From Deltaproteobacteria bacterium (GTDB lineage: Bacteria > Desulfobacterota > Binatia > UBA9968), in NCBI GenBank assembly GCA_005879605.1, contig VBKE01000032.1, positions 1 to 53,969 of the forward strand: a DNA stretch of 53,969 nucleotides, written 5' to 3'. The notes beneath the pieces were generated by a model. The model ran no database searches and was not told the origin of the DNA. It saw nothing but the letters and a program-made list of their open reading frames with translations. This document shows, in pieces, positions 1 to 9,527 of the stretch. A program made the position numbers and the translations under genes. Position 1 is the stretch's first letter. Each line of letters starts with the position of its first letter.

Positions 1-152
1 AGACCCAGCAGTGGAGTGGTCAAATTCTCTGCACGTGCCGACATGAGCGCTTGCGAGTGGGTCCGCCATTGCGCAAACAGCAGGACGAAAACGCCTGTTG
101 CCGCTATAAACACGAACATCGTCTTCCGCACTCTAAGCTTGAGCGACTTCAT
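1..152 (-). CDS. N-terminal fragment of an unidentified membrane-anchored protein
   Basis: An open minus-strand frame begins with ATG at 150-152 and runs off the window edge after 50 codons without a stop. A G-rich ribosome-binding site (GAGGGGG) lies about 7 bases upstream. The visible peptide starts with a basic stretch (MKSLKLRVRKT) followed by a hydrophobic segment of about 17 residues (positions 12-28), then turns polar. This is the pattern of a signal anchor as found in sensor kinases, chemoreceptors and cyclases. Too little is present to assign a family. The gene diverges from the integrase remnant. Confidence 0.5.
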   Translation of the reverse strand, partial: MKSLKLRVRKTMFVFIAATGVFVLLFAQWRTHSQALMSARAENLTTPLLG

Positions 153-425
153 AGTTACCCCCTCTTCTCACCAAGTACTTCGTGTGCCTCTTCGTTCCTA
201 CCGGGCTTTGTCAGAGCAATCCAGGGATTTTTGCATCACCAAACTTTCCTGACGTCTTTCCAGTCTCTTGTGCTCGATTGCTCCTCCCAGCACAAACCAT
301 ATAGCCGAAATAGATACAGTGGCGCAATCGAATCCAACGACACGAGGATTTTGAATCCTCTGCGCGCACAGGATAGAACGTCATTGGCTGGACACCATTG
401 ACACCTATGGATAAAGTCGAGGAAC
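153..425. other. Intergenic stretch without a recognisable gene
   Basis: Frames here are short and unlike known proteins. The region holds the upstream side of the partial gene at 1-152 and leads into integrase-like sequence from about 402. It probably contains eroded remains of the element whose integrase tail survives at 426-690. Confidence 0.4.
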
Positions 426-746
426 GTGCGCGTGCGAAAGCCGTACACGATGCGTCATACGTTTATCTCTATGGGGCTCACCAAAGGAGTGAAGATCAGA
501 TGGCTGGCCGAGTATTGCGGAACGTCGGTAGCAATGATCGAAAAGCACTACGGGAAGTATCTTGGCGGCGACAGTGAGGAGCAGTTAAACCGGCTTTTAG
601 GGGCCGAAAGTGAAACCTTGAGTGAAACCTTTGGCACCCCTGGACCCCAGGAACAAGACCAAGCGGAGGAAATCATTAAGAAAGGTGAAAGTGGGCCCAC
701 CTGGATTCGAACCAGGGACCGACCGGTTATGAGCCGGTGGCTCTAA
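426..746 (+). pseudogene. Tyrosine recombinase (phage-type integrase) C-terminal remnant beside a tRNA gene
   Basis: The first 45 residues match the C-terminal catalytic part of tyrosine recombinases. They show an RHTF box (residues PYTMRHTF), a middle WLAEYCGTS segment where the G-H motif normally sits, and the nucleophile region (EKHYGKYL). The N-terminal arm-binding domain and first catalytic Arg are missing. The frame stays open upstream only to a stop at 399-401, and nothing integrase-like was seen before it. From about codon 89 the frame runs antisense through the tRNA gene, so the last residues (GPTWIRTRDRPVMSRWL) are a by-product of that overlap. It is most likely the decayed end of an element that integrated at the tRNA 3' end. 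Confidence 0.7.
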
Positions 747-766
747 CCAAGCTGAGCTATGGGCCC
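692..766 (-). tRNA. tRNA with CAT anticodon (elongator Met or lysidine-type Ile2)
   Basis: A complete cloverleaf folds on the minus strand. The acceptor stem is GGGCCCA/TGGGCCC, the D arm reads GCTC...GAGC, the anticodon stem ACCGG/CCGGT encloses CTCATAA, and the T arm is CCTGG-TTCGAAT-CCAGG. Discriminator A is at 692 and CCA is not encoded. CAT with this loop fits either tRNA-Met (elongator) or tRNA-Ile2, which needs TilS modification; sequence alone does not decide. It lies 59 bases downstream of rpoD on the same strand and is the probable attachment site of the adjacent integrase remnant. Confidence 0.93.
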
Positions 767-825
767 GTAATTTTTTTCGGCTGTCGGGTCGTGTGTTAGA
801 TTGCGGGAAGGCAAGAGAATAAAAT

Positions 826-2697
826 TTAGTTTTCCATGAAGCTCTTGAGCCGCTTGCTGCGGCTTGGGTGCCTGAGCTTCCGCAATGCTTTGGCTTCGAT
901 CTGGCGTATGCGCTCGCGCGTGACGGTAAACTTTTGACCCACTTCTTCCAAAGTATGATCGGATTTTTCGCCAATGCCGAAGCGCATGCGCAGTACCTGC
1001 TCCTCGCGCGGCGTGAGCGTGGCCAAAACCTTTCGTGTTTGTTCCTGGAGGTTGATATTGACGACCGCATCCGAAGGCGTGATGATTCGTTTGTCTTCGA
1101 TAAAATCACCCAGATGGCTATCTTCTTCTTCGCCGACGGGAGTTTCCAATGAGATCGGCTCTTTGGCGATCTTGAGAACCTTCCGCACCTTATCCAAAGG
1201 AATCTCCATCTTGGTGGCAATCTCCTCCGGGGTCGGTTCCCGTCCAATCTCCTGAACCAGATATCGCGAAGTACGGATCAATTTGTTGATGGTTTCAATC
1301 ATATGGACCGGGATGCGAATGGTTCGCGCCTGATCGGCAATTGCCCGGGTAATGGCTTGACGGATCCACCATGTGGCGTAGGTGGAGAATTTATAACCTC
1401 GCTGATATTCGAACTTATCGACCGCTTTCATCAAACCGATATTACCTTCCTGGATCAGATCCAAGAACTGCAGTCCCCGGTTGGTGTATTTCTTCGCAAT
1501 GCTTACGACCAAACGTAAATTGGCTTCGATCAGCTCTTTCTTTGCCAAATTCGCTTTGGTTTCACCTTCAATGATCGACCAGACGCGCCGCTTGATCTCC
1601 TCGGCCGGCATTTCCAAATCTCTCTCGATATGTTTGATGTCACGCCGCGCATTCTTGATCTCCTCCACCATGTTGAGAATCGCGTCGTGTCCCATGCGAA
1701 GCGAGCCCATGATCCGGTGCCAATCCCGCTTGCGCCCGTTAAGCCCTGACACCAGTTTTAGCACTTCGGTAGACGGTTTCCCGGTTTTCAACTCGAAATC
1801 CTTGATGCGTCGTTCAAAAGTCTGCATCCTATCCATCGCCTTCTTTAGTCCTTCGGCGATGGCTTCCGTCTGTCTGCGATTGAGCTGAAGCGCTTTCAGG
1901 CCATTGATGAGCTTTACTTGATTTTTAGCCAGGCTCTCCAGGAGCGCGTCGCGTCGTTGCGCCGAAAGCCTCCTTGCCTCCAGCTGCCTTTTGATTTTTT
2001 CTTTATCATTGGCGGTACGCCGAATTTTTCCTATTTGATCGAGCAACCGCTTTTCATGTACCTCTTCGTTCTCGAGATATTCGGCTTCTTCCTCGCCTTC
2101 CTCTTTAATAATCTCCCGGACACGGATCTCGTGCTGCGCCAGTTTTTCCCCCAGCTCAAGAACGTAAGTTAACGCCAACGGGCTTGATAGCACTTCATCG
2201 ATAACCTGTTTTTCTCCCTCTTCGATTTTCTTGGCGATCTCGACCTCGCCCTCACGGCTCAGAAGAGAGACCGTTCCCATTTCACGCAGGTACATCCGCA
2301 CGGGATCACCGGTCTTGCCGACCATATCGCCTTCAACGTCGCTATCGATTTCCTTTTCTTCTTCCTCCTCTTCGGCCAGCTCCTCGCCAGCGCTACCAAG
2401 ACTCACCCTTTGGTTGGCATCGACAACTTCAATGTCCATTTCCCCAAAAATGGACATGACATCGTCGATCTGATCGGGCGATACGACTTCGGCGGGGAGC
2501 ATGTCGTTGACGTCATCATAGGTCAAATAGCCCTTTTCTTTACCCAGATCGATGAGCTTCTTGACCTCCTTCATGTTTTTCTTCTCCACCGGCTGCCCGG
2601 CCTCGGCGGCCAATTTCTCTTTTCTTACCGGGTGGTGATCTTCGGTTCGGGCCTTCGGCGTTCTAGTTGGCGTTCTTTTCGTACGACGTCTTGCCAT
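826..2697 (-). CDS. rpoD: Primary sigma factor RpoD (sigma-70)
   Basis: Housekeeping sigma subunit that directs RNA polymerase to -35/-10 promoters. All regions are present in order: 1.1 (about residues 40-100), an acidic stretch, 1.2 ([14 protein letters not shown]), a non-conserved insert of about 200 residues, region 2 ([16 protein letters not shown], then [16 protein letters not shown] for -10 melting and recognition), region 3, and region 4 with the -35 helix-turn-helix ([20 protein letters not shown]). 623 residues is normal for group 1. The chosen ATG has an AAAGGA site 8 bases upstream but overlaps dnaG by 73 bp. An internal ATG at 2574 also has a GGAG site and would leave a 50-bp gap, so the true N-terminus could be 41 residues shorter. 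Last gene of the rpsU-dnaG-rpoD operon. Confidence 0.97.
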   Translation of the reverse strand: MARRRTKRTPTRTPKARTEDHHPVRKEKLAAEAGQPVEKKNMKEVKKLIDLGKEKGYLTYDDVNDMLPAEVVSPDQIDDVMSIFGEMDIEVVDANQRVSLGSAGEELAEEEEEEKEIDSDVEGDMVGKTGDPVRMYLREMGTVSLLSREGEVEIAKKIEEGEKQVIDEVLSSPLALTYVLELGEKLAQHEIRVREIIKEEGEEEAEYLENEEVHEKRLLDQIGKIRRTANDKEKIKRQLEARRLSAQRRDALLESLAKNQVKLINGLKALQLNRRQTEAIAEGLKKAMDRMQTFERRIKDFELKTGKPSTEVLKLVSGLNGRKRDWHRIMGSLRMGHDAILNMVEEIKNARRDIKHIERDLEMPAEEIKRRVWSIIEGETKANLAKKELIEANLRLVVSIAKKYTNRGLQFLDLIQEGNIGLMKAVDKFEYQRGYKFSTYATWWIRQAITRAIADQARTIRIPVHMIETINKLIRTSRYLVQEIGREPTPEEIATKMEIPLDKVRKVLKIAKEPISLETPVGEEEDSHLGDFIEDKRIITPSDAVVNINLQEQTRKVLATLTPREEQVLRMRFGIGEKSDHTLEEVGQKFTVTRERIRQIEAKALRKLRHPSRSKRLKSFMEN

Positions 2698-4427
2698 TCT
2701 AGTATCCTTTCTCTCTTGGCTTTCTCGTCTTTCTGTTCTTCCGCGGTGCGAATTGCGATCCGCAGATTTCGCTCCAACCCTCGTAGATGCTTTCGTCGCA
2801 AGTGCGCCAAGCAGTCAGCCGCCATCTTTGCACAATCAGCCTCAGGGATGGACTCCGCTTCCAAAGCCAGCGCCGCCATCTGAGCCGCCATATCCGGCGA
2901 TAACCCTTGGGTGACCCGAAACAGATCCAACCTACCTCGTTCTTGCCACTCGGAGAGGATCAGGTCAATAACCGGTTGCCATGGCTGTTCAATCCAGCGC
3001 CTAACTTCCTTCTCTTTCTCAACGTCTCCGATCACCGAAGGGAAGCGGAGCATTAAGCTGATCAGTGAACGCTCCGCTATATCCTCACGATTTTGGGCGA
3101 GCGATGATAGCGGAACCGCTGCCGTTCGAGCTGCCGGCGGATGACTTCCTCGGATAACATTCGGACGACGTAGAACCTCTTCGCGCACACCTAGAGTATC
3201 CACGGCACGGCGCACTAACAGATCAACTTCAAACGGGCTCCTTACCCTGGTCAAAACGCGACTGATCTCCGACGCGGTCTGACTCTTTCCCTCCAAGGTC
3301 TTGCCATAGCGGTCTTCCAACCATGAAAAGTAGTAATCCGCCAACGACACCGCCCGTTCGAGGATATCTTCGACGGCCGCCTTGCCATTGCGACGAACAA
3401 AAGTATCCGGGTCTTCGCCGCTCGGCAAAAAGGCGGCCCGTCCCAGCAATCCCGCTTCAACGAAAATCTCAAAGCTGCGCGCCGCCGCCTTGTGTCCGGC
3501 ATCGTCGCCGTCGAACAAAGCGATGATGTTTTTTGTGTAACGCGCAAGGACGCGGACGTGGTCAACAGTGAGAGCGGTGCCCAGAGTCGCCACGGCGTAC
3601 GAGACGCCGTATTGAAACAAGGCGATGACGTCCAAATACCCCTCCACGACAACGACTCGGTCGACTTTGCGAATTCCTTCCTTTGCTTGGAAAAGACCGT
3701 ACAGTGTTGAACCCTTATGAAACAGCGGCGTCTCGCTCGAGTTCAGGTATTTCGGCAACCCTTGGTCGAGGACACGCCCCCCGAAACCAACAACTTTCCC
3801 GCCGGCATTGACGATGGGAAACATCACGCGCGCAAAAAACTTCTCGTAAAACTGCCGGGGATTGCGCTGTCCCATGAGCCCCAGACGAAGGGTATCGTTG
3901 ACTGAGATCTTCTCTTTCTTGATCAAATCCAGCAAGCCCGACCCGTTTTGGGGTGTGTAACCAAGCATGAAGCTCCGGCCCGTAGTTTCATCCACGCCTC
4001 GTGATTTCAGATAATCCAGCGCCTTTTTTCCCTCTGGATGGCTATAAAGCAGGCTCTGGTAATGGGCTGCGACCCGCTCATTGATGCGATACAAGGATTC
4101 CCTTTCGCCCATTTCATTCGGCGCGCCTGCCCGCTCTGCCCGCCCGATGGTGATACCGTAGCGCTTGGCAACGCGCTCTACGGCCTCGGGAAAAGTCAGG
4201 TGATCGTACTGCATTAAAAACTGAAAAATGCTCCCGCCCGTCTGGCAACCGAAGCAGTGGAAAATTCCCTTTTCTTCATTGACGGTGAACGAAGGCGTCT
4301 TTTCCGAATGGAAGGGGCATAGCCCCATGTGGTTTCGGCCAGTCTTCTTGAGCGTGACATAATCCGAGATCACCTCGACGATCGAAGCGCGGTCTCGAAT
4401 CTCAATGATTTTGTCCTGGCTAATCAT
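2625..4427 (-). CDS. dnaG: DNA primase DnaG
   Basis: Makes RNA primers at the replication fork in concert with the DnaB helicase. The N-terminal zinc ribbon is visible as C37-x2-H40 ... C58-x2-C61. The RNA polymerase core follows, with the TOPRIM domain carrying the acidic metal-binding motifs ([11 protein letters not shown] and [13 protein letters not shown]). The C-terminal third is less conserved, as usual for the helicase-binding domain. 600 residues is typical. The ATG start lies 9 bp after the cvpA stop and the 3' end overlaps rpoD, consistent with one transcript. Confidence 0.96.
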   Translation of the reverse strand: MISQDKIIEIRDRASIVEVISDYVTLKKTGRNHMGLCPFHSEKTPSFTVNEEKGIFHCFGCQTGGSIFQFLMQYDHLTFPEAVERVAKRYGITIGRAERAGAPNEMGERESLYRINERVAAHYQSLLYSHPEGKKALDYLKSRGVDETTGRSFMLGYTPQNGSGLLDLIKKEKISVNDTLRLGLMGQRNPRQFYEKFFARVMFPIVNAGGKVVGFGGRVLDQGLPKYLNSSETPLFHKGSTLYGLFQAKEGIRKVDRVVVVEGYLDVIALFQYGVSYAVATLGTALTVDHVRVLARYTKNIIALFDGDDAGHKAAARSFEIFVEAGLLGRAAFLPSGEDPDTFVRRNGKAAVEDILERAVSLADYYFSWLEDRYGKTLEGKSQTASEISRVLTRVRSPFEVDLLVRRAVDTLGVREEVLRRPNVIRGSHPPAARTAAVPLSSLAQNREDIAERSLISLMLRFPSVIGDVEKEKEVRRWIEQPWQPVIDLILSEWQERGRLDLFRVTQGLSPDMAAQMAALALEAESIPEADCAKMAADCLAHLRRKHLRGLERNLRIAIRTAEEQKDEKAKRERILEWQDVVRKERQLERRRPEPKITTR

Positions 4428-4436
4428 CCGCGCCCG

Positions 4437-4970
4437 TTACACGACGAGAAGGCCGAGCAAATTTTGCGCCTCGTCATGCGCTTTGGGGAAAAGTTTTTCT
4501 CTACCGATCCGAAGGATACCTTCCCCGAGTCGAGATAAGGGTGATATGAGGTAGGCACCCTCGATCTCATCGCGAGTTGTATGCGGCACCCACGAGGCCG
4601 AGCTGACGAGCAAAACAATCAGAGCGGTCACCGCAGCGCCTTTGCCGATCCCGATAACCACACCGCCGACGCGGTTTAAAGTTTGGAGAAATAGTATTTT
4701 TTCAGAACGATGGAGCAGCCAACCAGTCAAGTTCAGGAGAAAATAGACGACAAAGAATAGTGTCACAAAAGCTACACCTTTGAGTACTAAAGGGGAAGCA
4801 CTCCAGTAAGCGCCTGCGACTGCAGCTATCGAGAGGTCATAACGAACCGCCACCAAGAAGCCCAGCACCAAACCGATCAAAGAAAAAATTTCTCGAAATA
4901 ATCCTTTGAAATAGCCGCGCACCCCGAAGAGAACGAGAATGGAAAGAAGGGATAGATCGATCCAGTTCAC
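4437..4970 (-). CDS. cvpA: CvpA-family inner-membrane protein
   Basis: 177 residues with four predicted membrane helices (approximately residues 5-22, 28-50, 64-86 and 100-123) and the N-terminal CvpA signature WIDLSLLSILVLFGVRGYFKG. The C-terminal 50 residues are polar and probably cytoplasmic. Relatives have been linked to colicin V export and to envelope or bile-salt stress, but a molecular activity is not established. It sits directly upstream of dnaG with a 9-bp gap, so it is co-transcribed. About 235 bp separate it from yqeY. Confidence 0.85.
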   Translation of the reverse strand: MNWIDLSLLSILVLFGVRGYFKGLFREIFSLIGLVLGFLVAVRYDLSIAAVAGAYWSASPLVLKGVAFVTLFFVVYFLLNLTGWLLHRSEKILFLQTLNRVGGVVIGIGKGAAVTALIVLLVSSASWVPHTTRDEIEGAYLISPLSRLGEGILRIGREKLFPKAHDEAQNLLGLLVV

Positions 4971-5206
4971 TGGCGGGGACCATTCAGACTAGGATACATT
5001 CAATCTTAATCCCAGAGCTGACGCCTCTGAAAAAGCACCGGCCAGATAAAATGCAACCTACGCCCGCCCCCAAAATCCGCAACATGGCCGTCATACGTCA
5101 GCTTTGAATTCCCGCTTGATTTCCGGCTCTTGTCAGACTCTGGCTAGGAGCGCACTAGTGCTCCACGCGAGGGATAACCTTTGGACCTCCTCTAAGTCTC
5201 ATGGCG

Positions 5207-5653
5207 TTATCCCCCGAGTAACGCCTTAGCCAACTCGTTGACCCGCTTGCCGTCGGTGCGTCCCGTGACTTTGGGCATCACGAGCTTCATGACCTTGCCT
5301 AGGTCTTGAACTCCGTGCGCGCCGGATTCGCTAATGCTTTCCCTAATGAGTGACTGTACTTCTTCTTCAGTCAGAGGTCCGGGTAAGTATCGCTGCAGGA
5401 TGCTAAGCTCGGCCGCTTCTTTTTGGGCCAAGTCGTCTCTTCCCGCTTTTGCAAAGAGGTCAATTGCCTCAGTCCGTTGTTTACACACGGTCGAGATGAC
5501 TTTATGAATCTCCTGGATGCTCAGCGCTCTGCGAACTCTTATCTCCTCGTTTTGTATGGCCGATAAAAGCAACCTCAATGTGGAAAGAGTCACCGCGTCG
5601 CCACTCTTCATGGCCCTTTTTACGGCCTCCTGGATCTCCACCTTGAGTTCCAT
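5207..5653 (-). CDS. yqeY: GatB/YqeY domain protein
   Basis: 148 residues spanning the whole YqeY family: an N-terminal helical part (MELKVEIQEAVKRAMKSGD, then TLRLLLSAIQNEEI) and a C-terminal region (LQRYLPGPLTEEEV ... KVMKLVMPKVTGRTDG) shared with the tail domain of amidotransferase subunit GatB. The tail domain of GatB contacts tRNA, and free YqeY is assumed to have a tRNA-related role that remains undefined. Placement between rpsU and dnaG is a recurring arrangement. A 38-bp gap separates it from rpsU. Confidence 0.9.
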   Translation of the reverse strand: MELKVEIQEAVKRAMKSGDAVTLSTLRLLLSAIQNEEIRVRRALSIQEIHKVISTVCKQRTEAIDLFAKAGRDDLAQKEAAELSILQRYLPGPLTEEEVQSLIRESISESGAHGVQDLGKVMKLVMPKVTGRTDGKRVNELAKALLGG

Positions 5654-5691
5654 ATGATCTCGCCTCTAATCTCACCGGTCCTGATCAAGGC

Positions 5692-5886
5692 TTAAAAAGA
5701 ATGACGCACGCGTCTCATCGCCCTTTTCTTAGCGGCAATGGCCTTTTTCTTTCTTTTCACGCTGGGTTTTTCGTAATGTTCCCGCTTGCGTAGTTCAGCT
5801 AGTATGCCCGCCTTCTCACAGAGCTTTTTGAAACGTCGAATAGCGCTTTCTATGGACTCATTTTCTCGAACTCGAACTCCGGTCAT
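5692..5886 (-). CDS. rpsU: 30S ribosomal protein S21
   Basis: 64 residues, strongly basic, with the S21 signature in full: [18 protein letters not shown], then [20 protein letters not shown], then a Lys/Arg-rich tail. S21 binds the 30S platform near the 3' end of 16S rRNA and helps initiation. It heads the rpsU-yqeY-cvpA-dnaG-rpoD operon, the extended form of the classical macromolecular-synthesis operon, behind the promoter at 5937-5964. Confidence 0.96.
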   Translation of the reverse strand: MTGVRVRENESIESAIRRFKKLCEKAGILAELRKREHYEKPSVKRKKKAIAAKKRAMRRVRHSF

Positions 5887-5936
5887 GAATGTAACTCACC
5901 CCCAATCACCTCAGGGCCGCTTTTTTAGCGCAATTG

Positions 5937-5964
5937 ATTTTAGCTTATTTGCTGTCCAAGTCAA
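5937..5964 (-). promoter_or_regulatory. Predicted sigma-70 promoter of the rpsU-rpoD operon
   Basis: On the minus strand TTGACT (5959-5964) and TAAAAT (5937-5942) are separated by 16 bp, each one mismatch from consensus. The expected start point is near 5930, about 44 bases before the rpsU ATG. The leader is A-rich and has a GGGGGTGAG ribosome-binding site. Confidence 0.6.
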
Positions 5965-6090
5965 GCAATTCACATGAAAAATGGAGTGCTTGGAGCTACT
6001 GAAAGCATGCCCGCAGGCATCTTTGAACGTGCAAAATTAACCCGCGGGTCTCTTTTGCTCGAGCGTCACAATCGCGCGCGTCCGCGACGG

Positions 6091-6825
6091 CTAGTTCGAT
6101 CTTAGTTTCAGCTTCCAGAATTTCTCAGGCCAATCGGAGACGAGACCTTGCACACCCAAAGAGGCAAATTTCTCCATATCGCGAACCTCATTCACCGTCC
6201 AAACATGAACATCCAGCCCGTCTTCCCACGCTTTGTCCAAAAACTCGCGGGTGGCGAGTTCCTTCTGAACGTGGATCGATCCAGCCTCTAATCGGCGCGC
6301 CGCTTCAAACGGATCTTCTTTGATACCTGATCCGAATAAGATTCCGACGCGCGATTCAGGTGCCAGCTCTCGGACCCGATCCAGGCACCGATAATCGAAC
6401 GAAGAAAAAATGGTGCGATCTAAATAGTCGTAGTGGCTGAGCGTGAACAAGAGCTTGAGCTCGATGCCTTGAAGGGAATGGGGAAAATGTTTGATATCAA
6501 GGCAGAGATCGACATTGCCGACGACAGTCTCCAGAACCTCCTCTAGAGTAAGAATCCGCTCCCCTTTGTAGGCTTTTTTCCGCCACTGGCCGACATCGAG
6601 TTTTTTCAACTGTTCGAGACTCCTGTCGCTCACCTTGCCGCGCACACCCGCCGTGCGCCTGAGTCGCTCGTCATGGAAGACAACCACATGACCATCCTGA
6701 GAGAGCTGACAATCCAATTCGATCATATCGACGCGAGCTTCGATGGCCTTTGCAAAAGCAAGGCGGGTATTTTCCGGAAAATTACCTGAAGCGCCTCGGT
6801 GAGCTACTTTGATAAACCCCGCCAT
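6091..6825 (-). CDS. Glycerophosphodiester phosphodiesterase family protein
   Basis: Hydrolyses glycerophosphodiesters, from phospholipid turnover, to glycerol-3-phosphate and an alcohol. The TIM-barrel GDPD motifs are intact: HRGASGNFPENTRLAF near the N-terminus with catalytic His and Glu, IELDCQLSQDGHVVVFHDE with the metal-binding Glu/Asp and the second His, CLDIKH, and the C-terminal VHVWTVNEV...VSDWPE. There is no signal peptide, so it is cytoplasmic like UgpQ. 244 residues is typical. The start is 54 bp downstream of the tlyA stop, so it may be the last gene of the xseA-to-tlyA run. Confidence 0.93.
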   Translation of the reverse strand: MAGFIKVAHRGASGNFPENTRLAFAKAIEARVDMIELDCQLSQDGHVVVFHDERLRRTAGVRGKVSDRSLEQLKKLDVGQWRKKAYKGERILTLEEVLETVVGNVDLCLDIKHFPHSLQGIELKLLFTLSHYDYLDRTIFSSFDYRCLDRVRELAPESRVGILFGSGIKEDPFEAARRLEAGSIHVQKELATREFLDKAWEDGLDVHVWTVNEVRDMEKFASLGVQGLVSDWPEKFWKLKLRSN

Positions 6826-6879
6826 TTGCCTTAATGAGCCAAAATCGCCAAGAGAATGAAACTCTACCGGACGAGCTGG

Positions 6880-7632
6880 CTAACTTTGCAATACTGAAGG
6901 AACAGTCAGATAGATAAGAAACTCCCGATTCCCTTTCGGACCGAGCAACGGCGACTCAATAACGCCCTGGACCTCAAAATCAAGCGCCGCGGCTGCAGCT
7001 TTAATCTCATCGATCACACGTAGATGCTCATCGGATGACCGCACCACGCCGCCTTTCCCTACCTTCCCTTTTCCGACTTCAAACTGCGGCTTGATCAGCG
7101 CCACGACTTCGCCGCCGCCAACCAAAAGCGCCTTAACTTGCGGTAAAACGAGTTTCAGAGAGATAAAAGAAACGTCGATGGTCGCCAGATTCGCCGGGCT
7201 CGGCAAATCGCCGGCCGCAAGATAGCGGATGTTGGTTTTCTCATAGATGACCACTCGCGGATCGTTTCTTAGTTTCCAATCCAGCTGGCCGTAACCAACG
7301 TCGACGGCATAGACTCGGATGGCCCCGTGAGCAAGCAAACAGTCGGTGAAACCACCCGTTGATGCACCGACATCGAGGGCGACTTTCCCGTTTGGGCTGA
7401 TGTGAAATTCTTGCAGTGCTTTTTCTAACTTCGTTCCACCCCGACTCACGTAGGGTGAGGCCTTGGTCTTCAATCGGATAGCGGCATTCTCGTCCACCAG
7501 GGTTCCGGCTTTGGTGACCGGCCGGTCATTCACCAGAACGTCGCCGGCCAATATTTTACCGCGCCCCTCCTCCCGACTGCCCACCAATCCGCGGTCGCAT
7601 AAAAGTTTGTCTACGCGCTCCCTCTTTCCCAT
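6880..7632 (-). CDS. tlyA: TlyA-family rRNA 2'-O-methyltransferase (S4 plus FtsJ domains)
   Basis: Expected to methylate riboses of rRNA (C1409 of 16S and C1920 of 23S in mycobacteria); some relatives were named haemolysins. The N-terminal S4 RNA-binding domain (RVDKLLCDRGLVGSREEGRGKILAG) is followed by an FtsJ/RrmJ-type methyltransferase with the SAM motif ALDVGASTGGFTDCLL, VDVGYGQLDWKLRND, and the catalytic-site motifs DVSFISL and LIKPQFE. 250 residues is typical. The first 22 bp overlap the end of dxs, indicating translational coupling, and dxs-tlyA is a common order. Confidence 0.94.
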   Translation of the reverse strand: MGKRERVDKLLCDRGLVGSREEGRGKILAGDVLVNDRPVTKAGTLVDENAAIRLKTKASPYVSRGGTKLEKALQEFHISPNGKVALDVGASTGGFTDCLLAHGAIRVYAVDVGYGQLDWKLRNDPRVVIYEKTNIRYLAAGDLPSPANLATIDVSFISLKLVLPQVKALLVGGGEVVALIKPQFEVGKGKVGKGGVVRSSDEHLRVIDEIKAAAAALDFEVQGVIESPLLGPKGNREFLIYLTVPSVLQS

Positions 7633-9527
7633 CCCTCCTTGTGTCGCTTCCTTTCGAACCGAACCACTTGCAGCGCGGTTTGGGTAATAGCCTCTCGGTC
7701 GAAGCCGCAGAGTTTTCTCAATTCATCCTGAGTTCCGTGAGGAATGAAACGGTCCGGAACACCCAAGCGCCGAACGCGCACATTGCTGATTCCCTCTTCG
7801 GCGAGAAATTCCAGAATCGCGGCGCCAAAACCGCCGGCGATGACATGGTCTTCGACGGTGATGATGTTGGGAACCCGTGTCAAGACGTCACGCAAAAGAT
7901 CCTTGTCCAACGGTTTCACGAAGCGAGCATTCACCACAGCAGCGTCAATACCCAACGGCGCCAGGTCCTGCGCCGCCTCCAGTGCAGGCAAAACCGTATG
8001 GCCGATCCCCAGAATCGCAACGTCCTTTCCTGGCCTCAAAAGGTCCGCCTTGCCGATCTCGATCCGCCGCAGTTCGCGGTCCATTTCTACGCCCCAACCC
8101 TCGCCGCGCGGATAGCGTAACGAAATAGGCCCGTCGTGCTCGATGGCGGTCTTAAGCATGTGCTGAAGTTCATTCTCATCCTTGGGCGCCATGATGACGA
8201 TATTGGGAATCGCACGCATATAGGCAAAATCGAACACGCCGTGATGGGTGGGCCCGTCCGCACCGACAAGACCGCCGCGATCCAGGGCGAAAACAACGTG
8301 GAGATTCTGCAAGCAGACGTCGTGCAGAATCTCGTCGTATCCTCTCTGGAGAAATGTCGAATAGATGGCCACCACCGGGATCAGACCTTCGGTTGCCATC
8401 CCCGCCGCAAAGGTCACGGCGTGCTGCTCAGCGATGCCGACGTCGTAGGAACGGTCGGGAATTTCCCTTGACAGTTTATCGATTCCGGTTCCGCTTCCCA
8501 TAGCGGCGGTGATGCCGATCACCTTCGGATTTTCTTTTGCCAAGCGAATAAGGGCGTGGGCAAATACATCCGTGTAACTCGGGGTGGCGCTCTTTTCCTT
8601 CTTTGGCTTGCCGGTGAGCACGTGAAACGCAGTCACGCTGTGATATTTGACCGGGTCTCTTTCGGCCGGCGCGTAGCCTTTGCCTTTTTTCGTCAGGACG
8701 TGAATGAGAGTGGGTCCGTCGATCTTCTTGACGTTTTCCAGGGTCGTCACCATCTCGGCAACATTATGCCCGTCGATGGGACCGACGTATTGGAACCCTA
8801 AGCTCTCAAAAAGAAATCCCGGCGTGACTAAGCCTAAAAAAGAATCCCTGAATTTGCGCGCTACGTATTTAAGGTTCTCACCGCTCGGCAAGTTGTGGAG
8901 CAAGGTCGAGAGATTCTTTTGCAATCGAACGCCAAGATCGGTGGTGAACTGTTTGCTGAGGAAGGAAGAGACGGCACCGACTCTGGGATCGATAAAATGC
9001 TCATTGTCGTTGAGAACAACGATCAGGTCTTTGTCTAGATGACCCGCCTGGTTGAGGCCTTCAAAGGTCAACCCCGCGCTGAGTCCGCCGTCGCTAATCA
9101 CCGCCACGACTTTTCGCGACGATCCTTCCAAGGTTTTCGCTTCCACCATTCCCAGGGCTGCGGATATGGACGTCCCGGCGTGGCCCGCGCCAAACACGTC
9201 ATATTTGCTTTCCTCTCGGCTCAAGAAACCACTGACGCCACCCAACTGACGGATGGTTGCGAGACGCTTGCGTCTGCCGCAAATGAGCTTGTGCGCGTAC
9301 GCCTGGTGTCCGGTGTCCCAGACGATGCGATCTTCGGGGGTTTTAAACACGTAATGAAGAGCCAGCGTCAGCTCTACCGCGCCGAGCGTCGAGGCCAAAT
9401 GACCACCGACTTCCGATACTACGGAGATGACCTCTTCCCGGATCTCCGTAGCCAGTTGAGGAAGCTCGTTTAGAGTCAACTTGCGAACGTCTCTGGGATA
9501 TTCGATACCATCAAGCAAACGTGCCAT
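7611..9527 (-). CDS. dxs: 1-deoxy-D-xylulose-5-phosphate synthase
   Basis: First enzyme of the non-mevalonate isoprenoid pathway; condenses pyruvate and glyceraldehyde-3-phosphate using thiamine diphosphate. 638 residues with the full set of family motifs: GHLASTLGAVELTLALHYVF, WDTGHQAYAHK, the ThDP-binding VISDGGLSAG...VLNDNEHFIDP, the transketolase pyrimidine domain (DVGIAEQHAVTFAAGMA) and the C-terminal domain. The start overlaps the ispA stop by one base (TAATG). The product feeds the prenyl synthase encoded directly upstream. Confidence 0.97.
   Translation of the reverse strand: MARLLDGIEYPRDVRKLTLNELPQLATEIREEVISVVSEVGGHLASTLGAVELTLALHYVFKTPEDRIVWDTGHQAYAHKLICGRRKRLATIRQLGGVSGFLSREESKYDVFGAGHAGTSISAALGMVEAKTLEGSSRKVVAVISDGGLSAGLTFEGLNQAGHLDKDLIVVLNDNEHFIDPRVGAVSSFLSKQFTTDLGVRLQKNLSTLLHNLPSGENLKYVARKFRDSFLGLVTPGFLFESLGFQYVGPIDGHNVAEMVTTLENVKKIDGPTLIHVLTKKGKGYAPAERDPVKYHSVTAFHVLTGKPKKEKSATPSYTDVFAHALIRLAKENPKVIGITAAMGSGTGIDKLSREIPDRSYDVGIAEQHAVTFAAGMATEGLIPVVAIYSTFLQRGYDEILHDVCLQNLHVVFALDRGGLVGADGPTHHGVFDFAYMRAIPNIVIMAPKDENELQHMLKTAIEHDGPISLRYPRGEGWGVEMDRELRRIEIGKADLLRPGKDVAILGIGHTVLPALEAAQDLAPLGIDAAVVNARFVKPLDKDLLRDVLTRVPNIITVEDHVIAGGFGAAILEFLAEEGISNVRVRRLGVPDRFIPHGTQDELRKLCGFDREAITQTALQVVRFERKRHKEGWERGSA

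Noticed and set aside
597-1247. 216-codon minus-strand frame across the tRNA and rpoD end
   Set aside because: Out-of-frame reading of rpoD continued through the tRNA; no independent support.
5147-5164. GGAGC...GCTCC palindrome after yqeY as a terminator
   Set aside because: Only a 5-bp stem and no T run on either strand.
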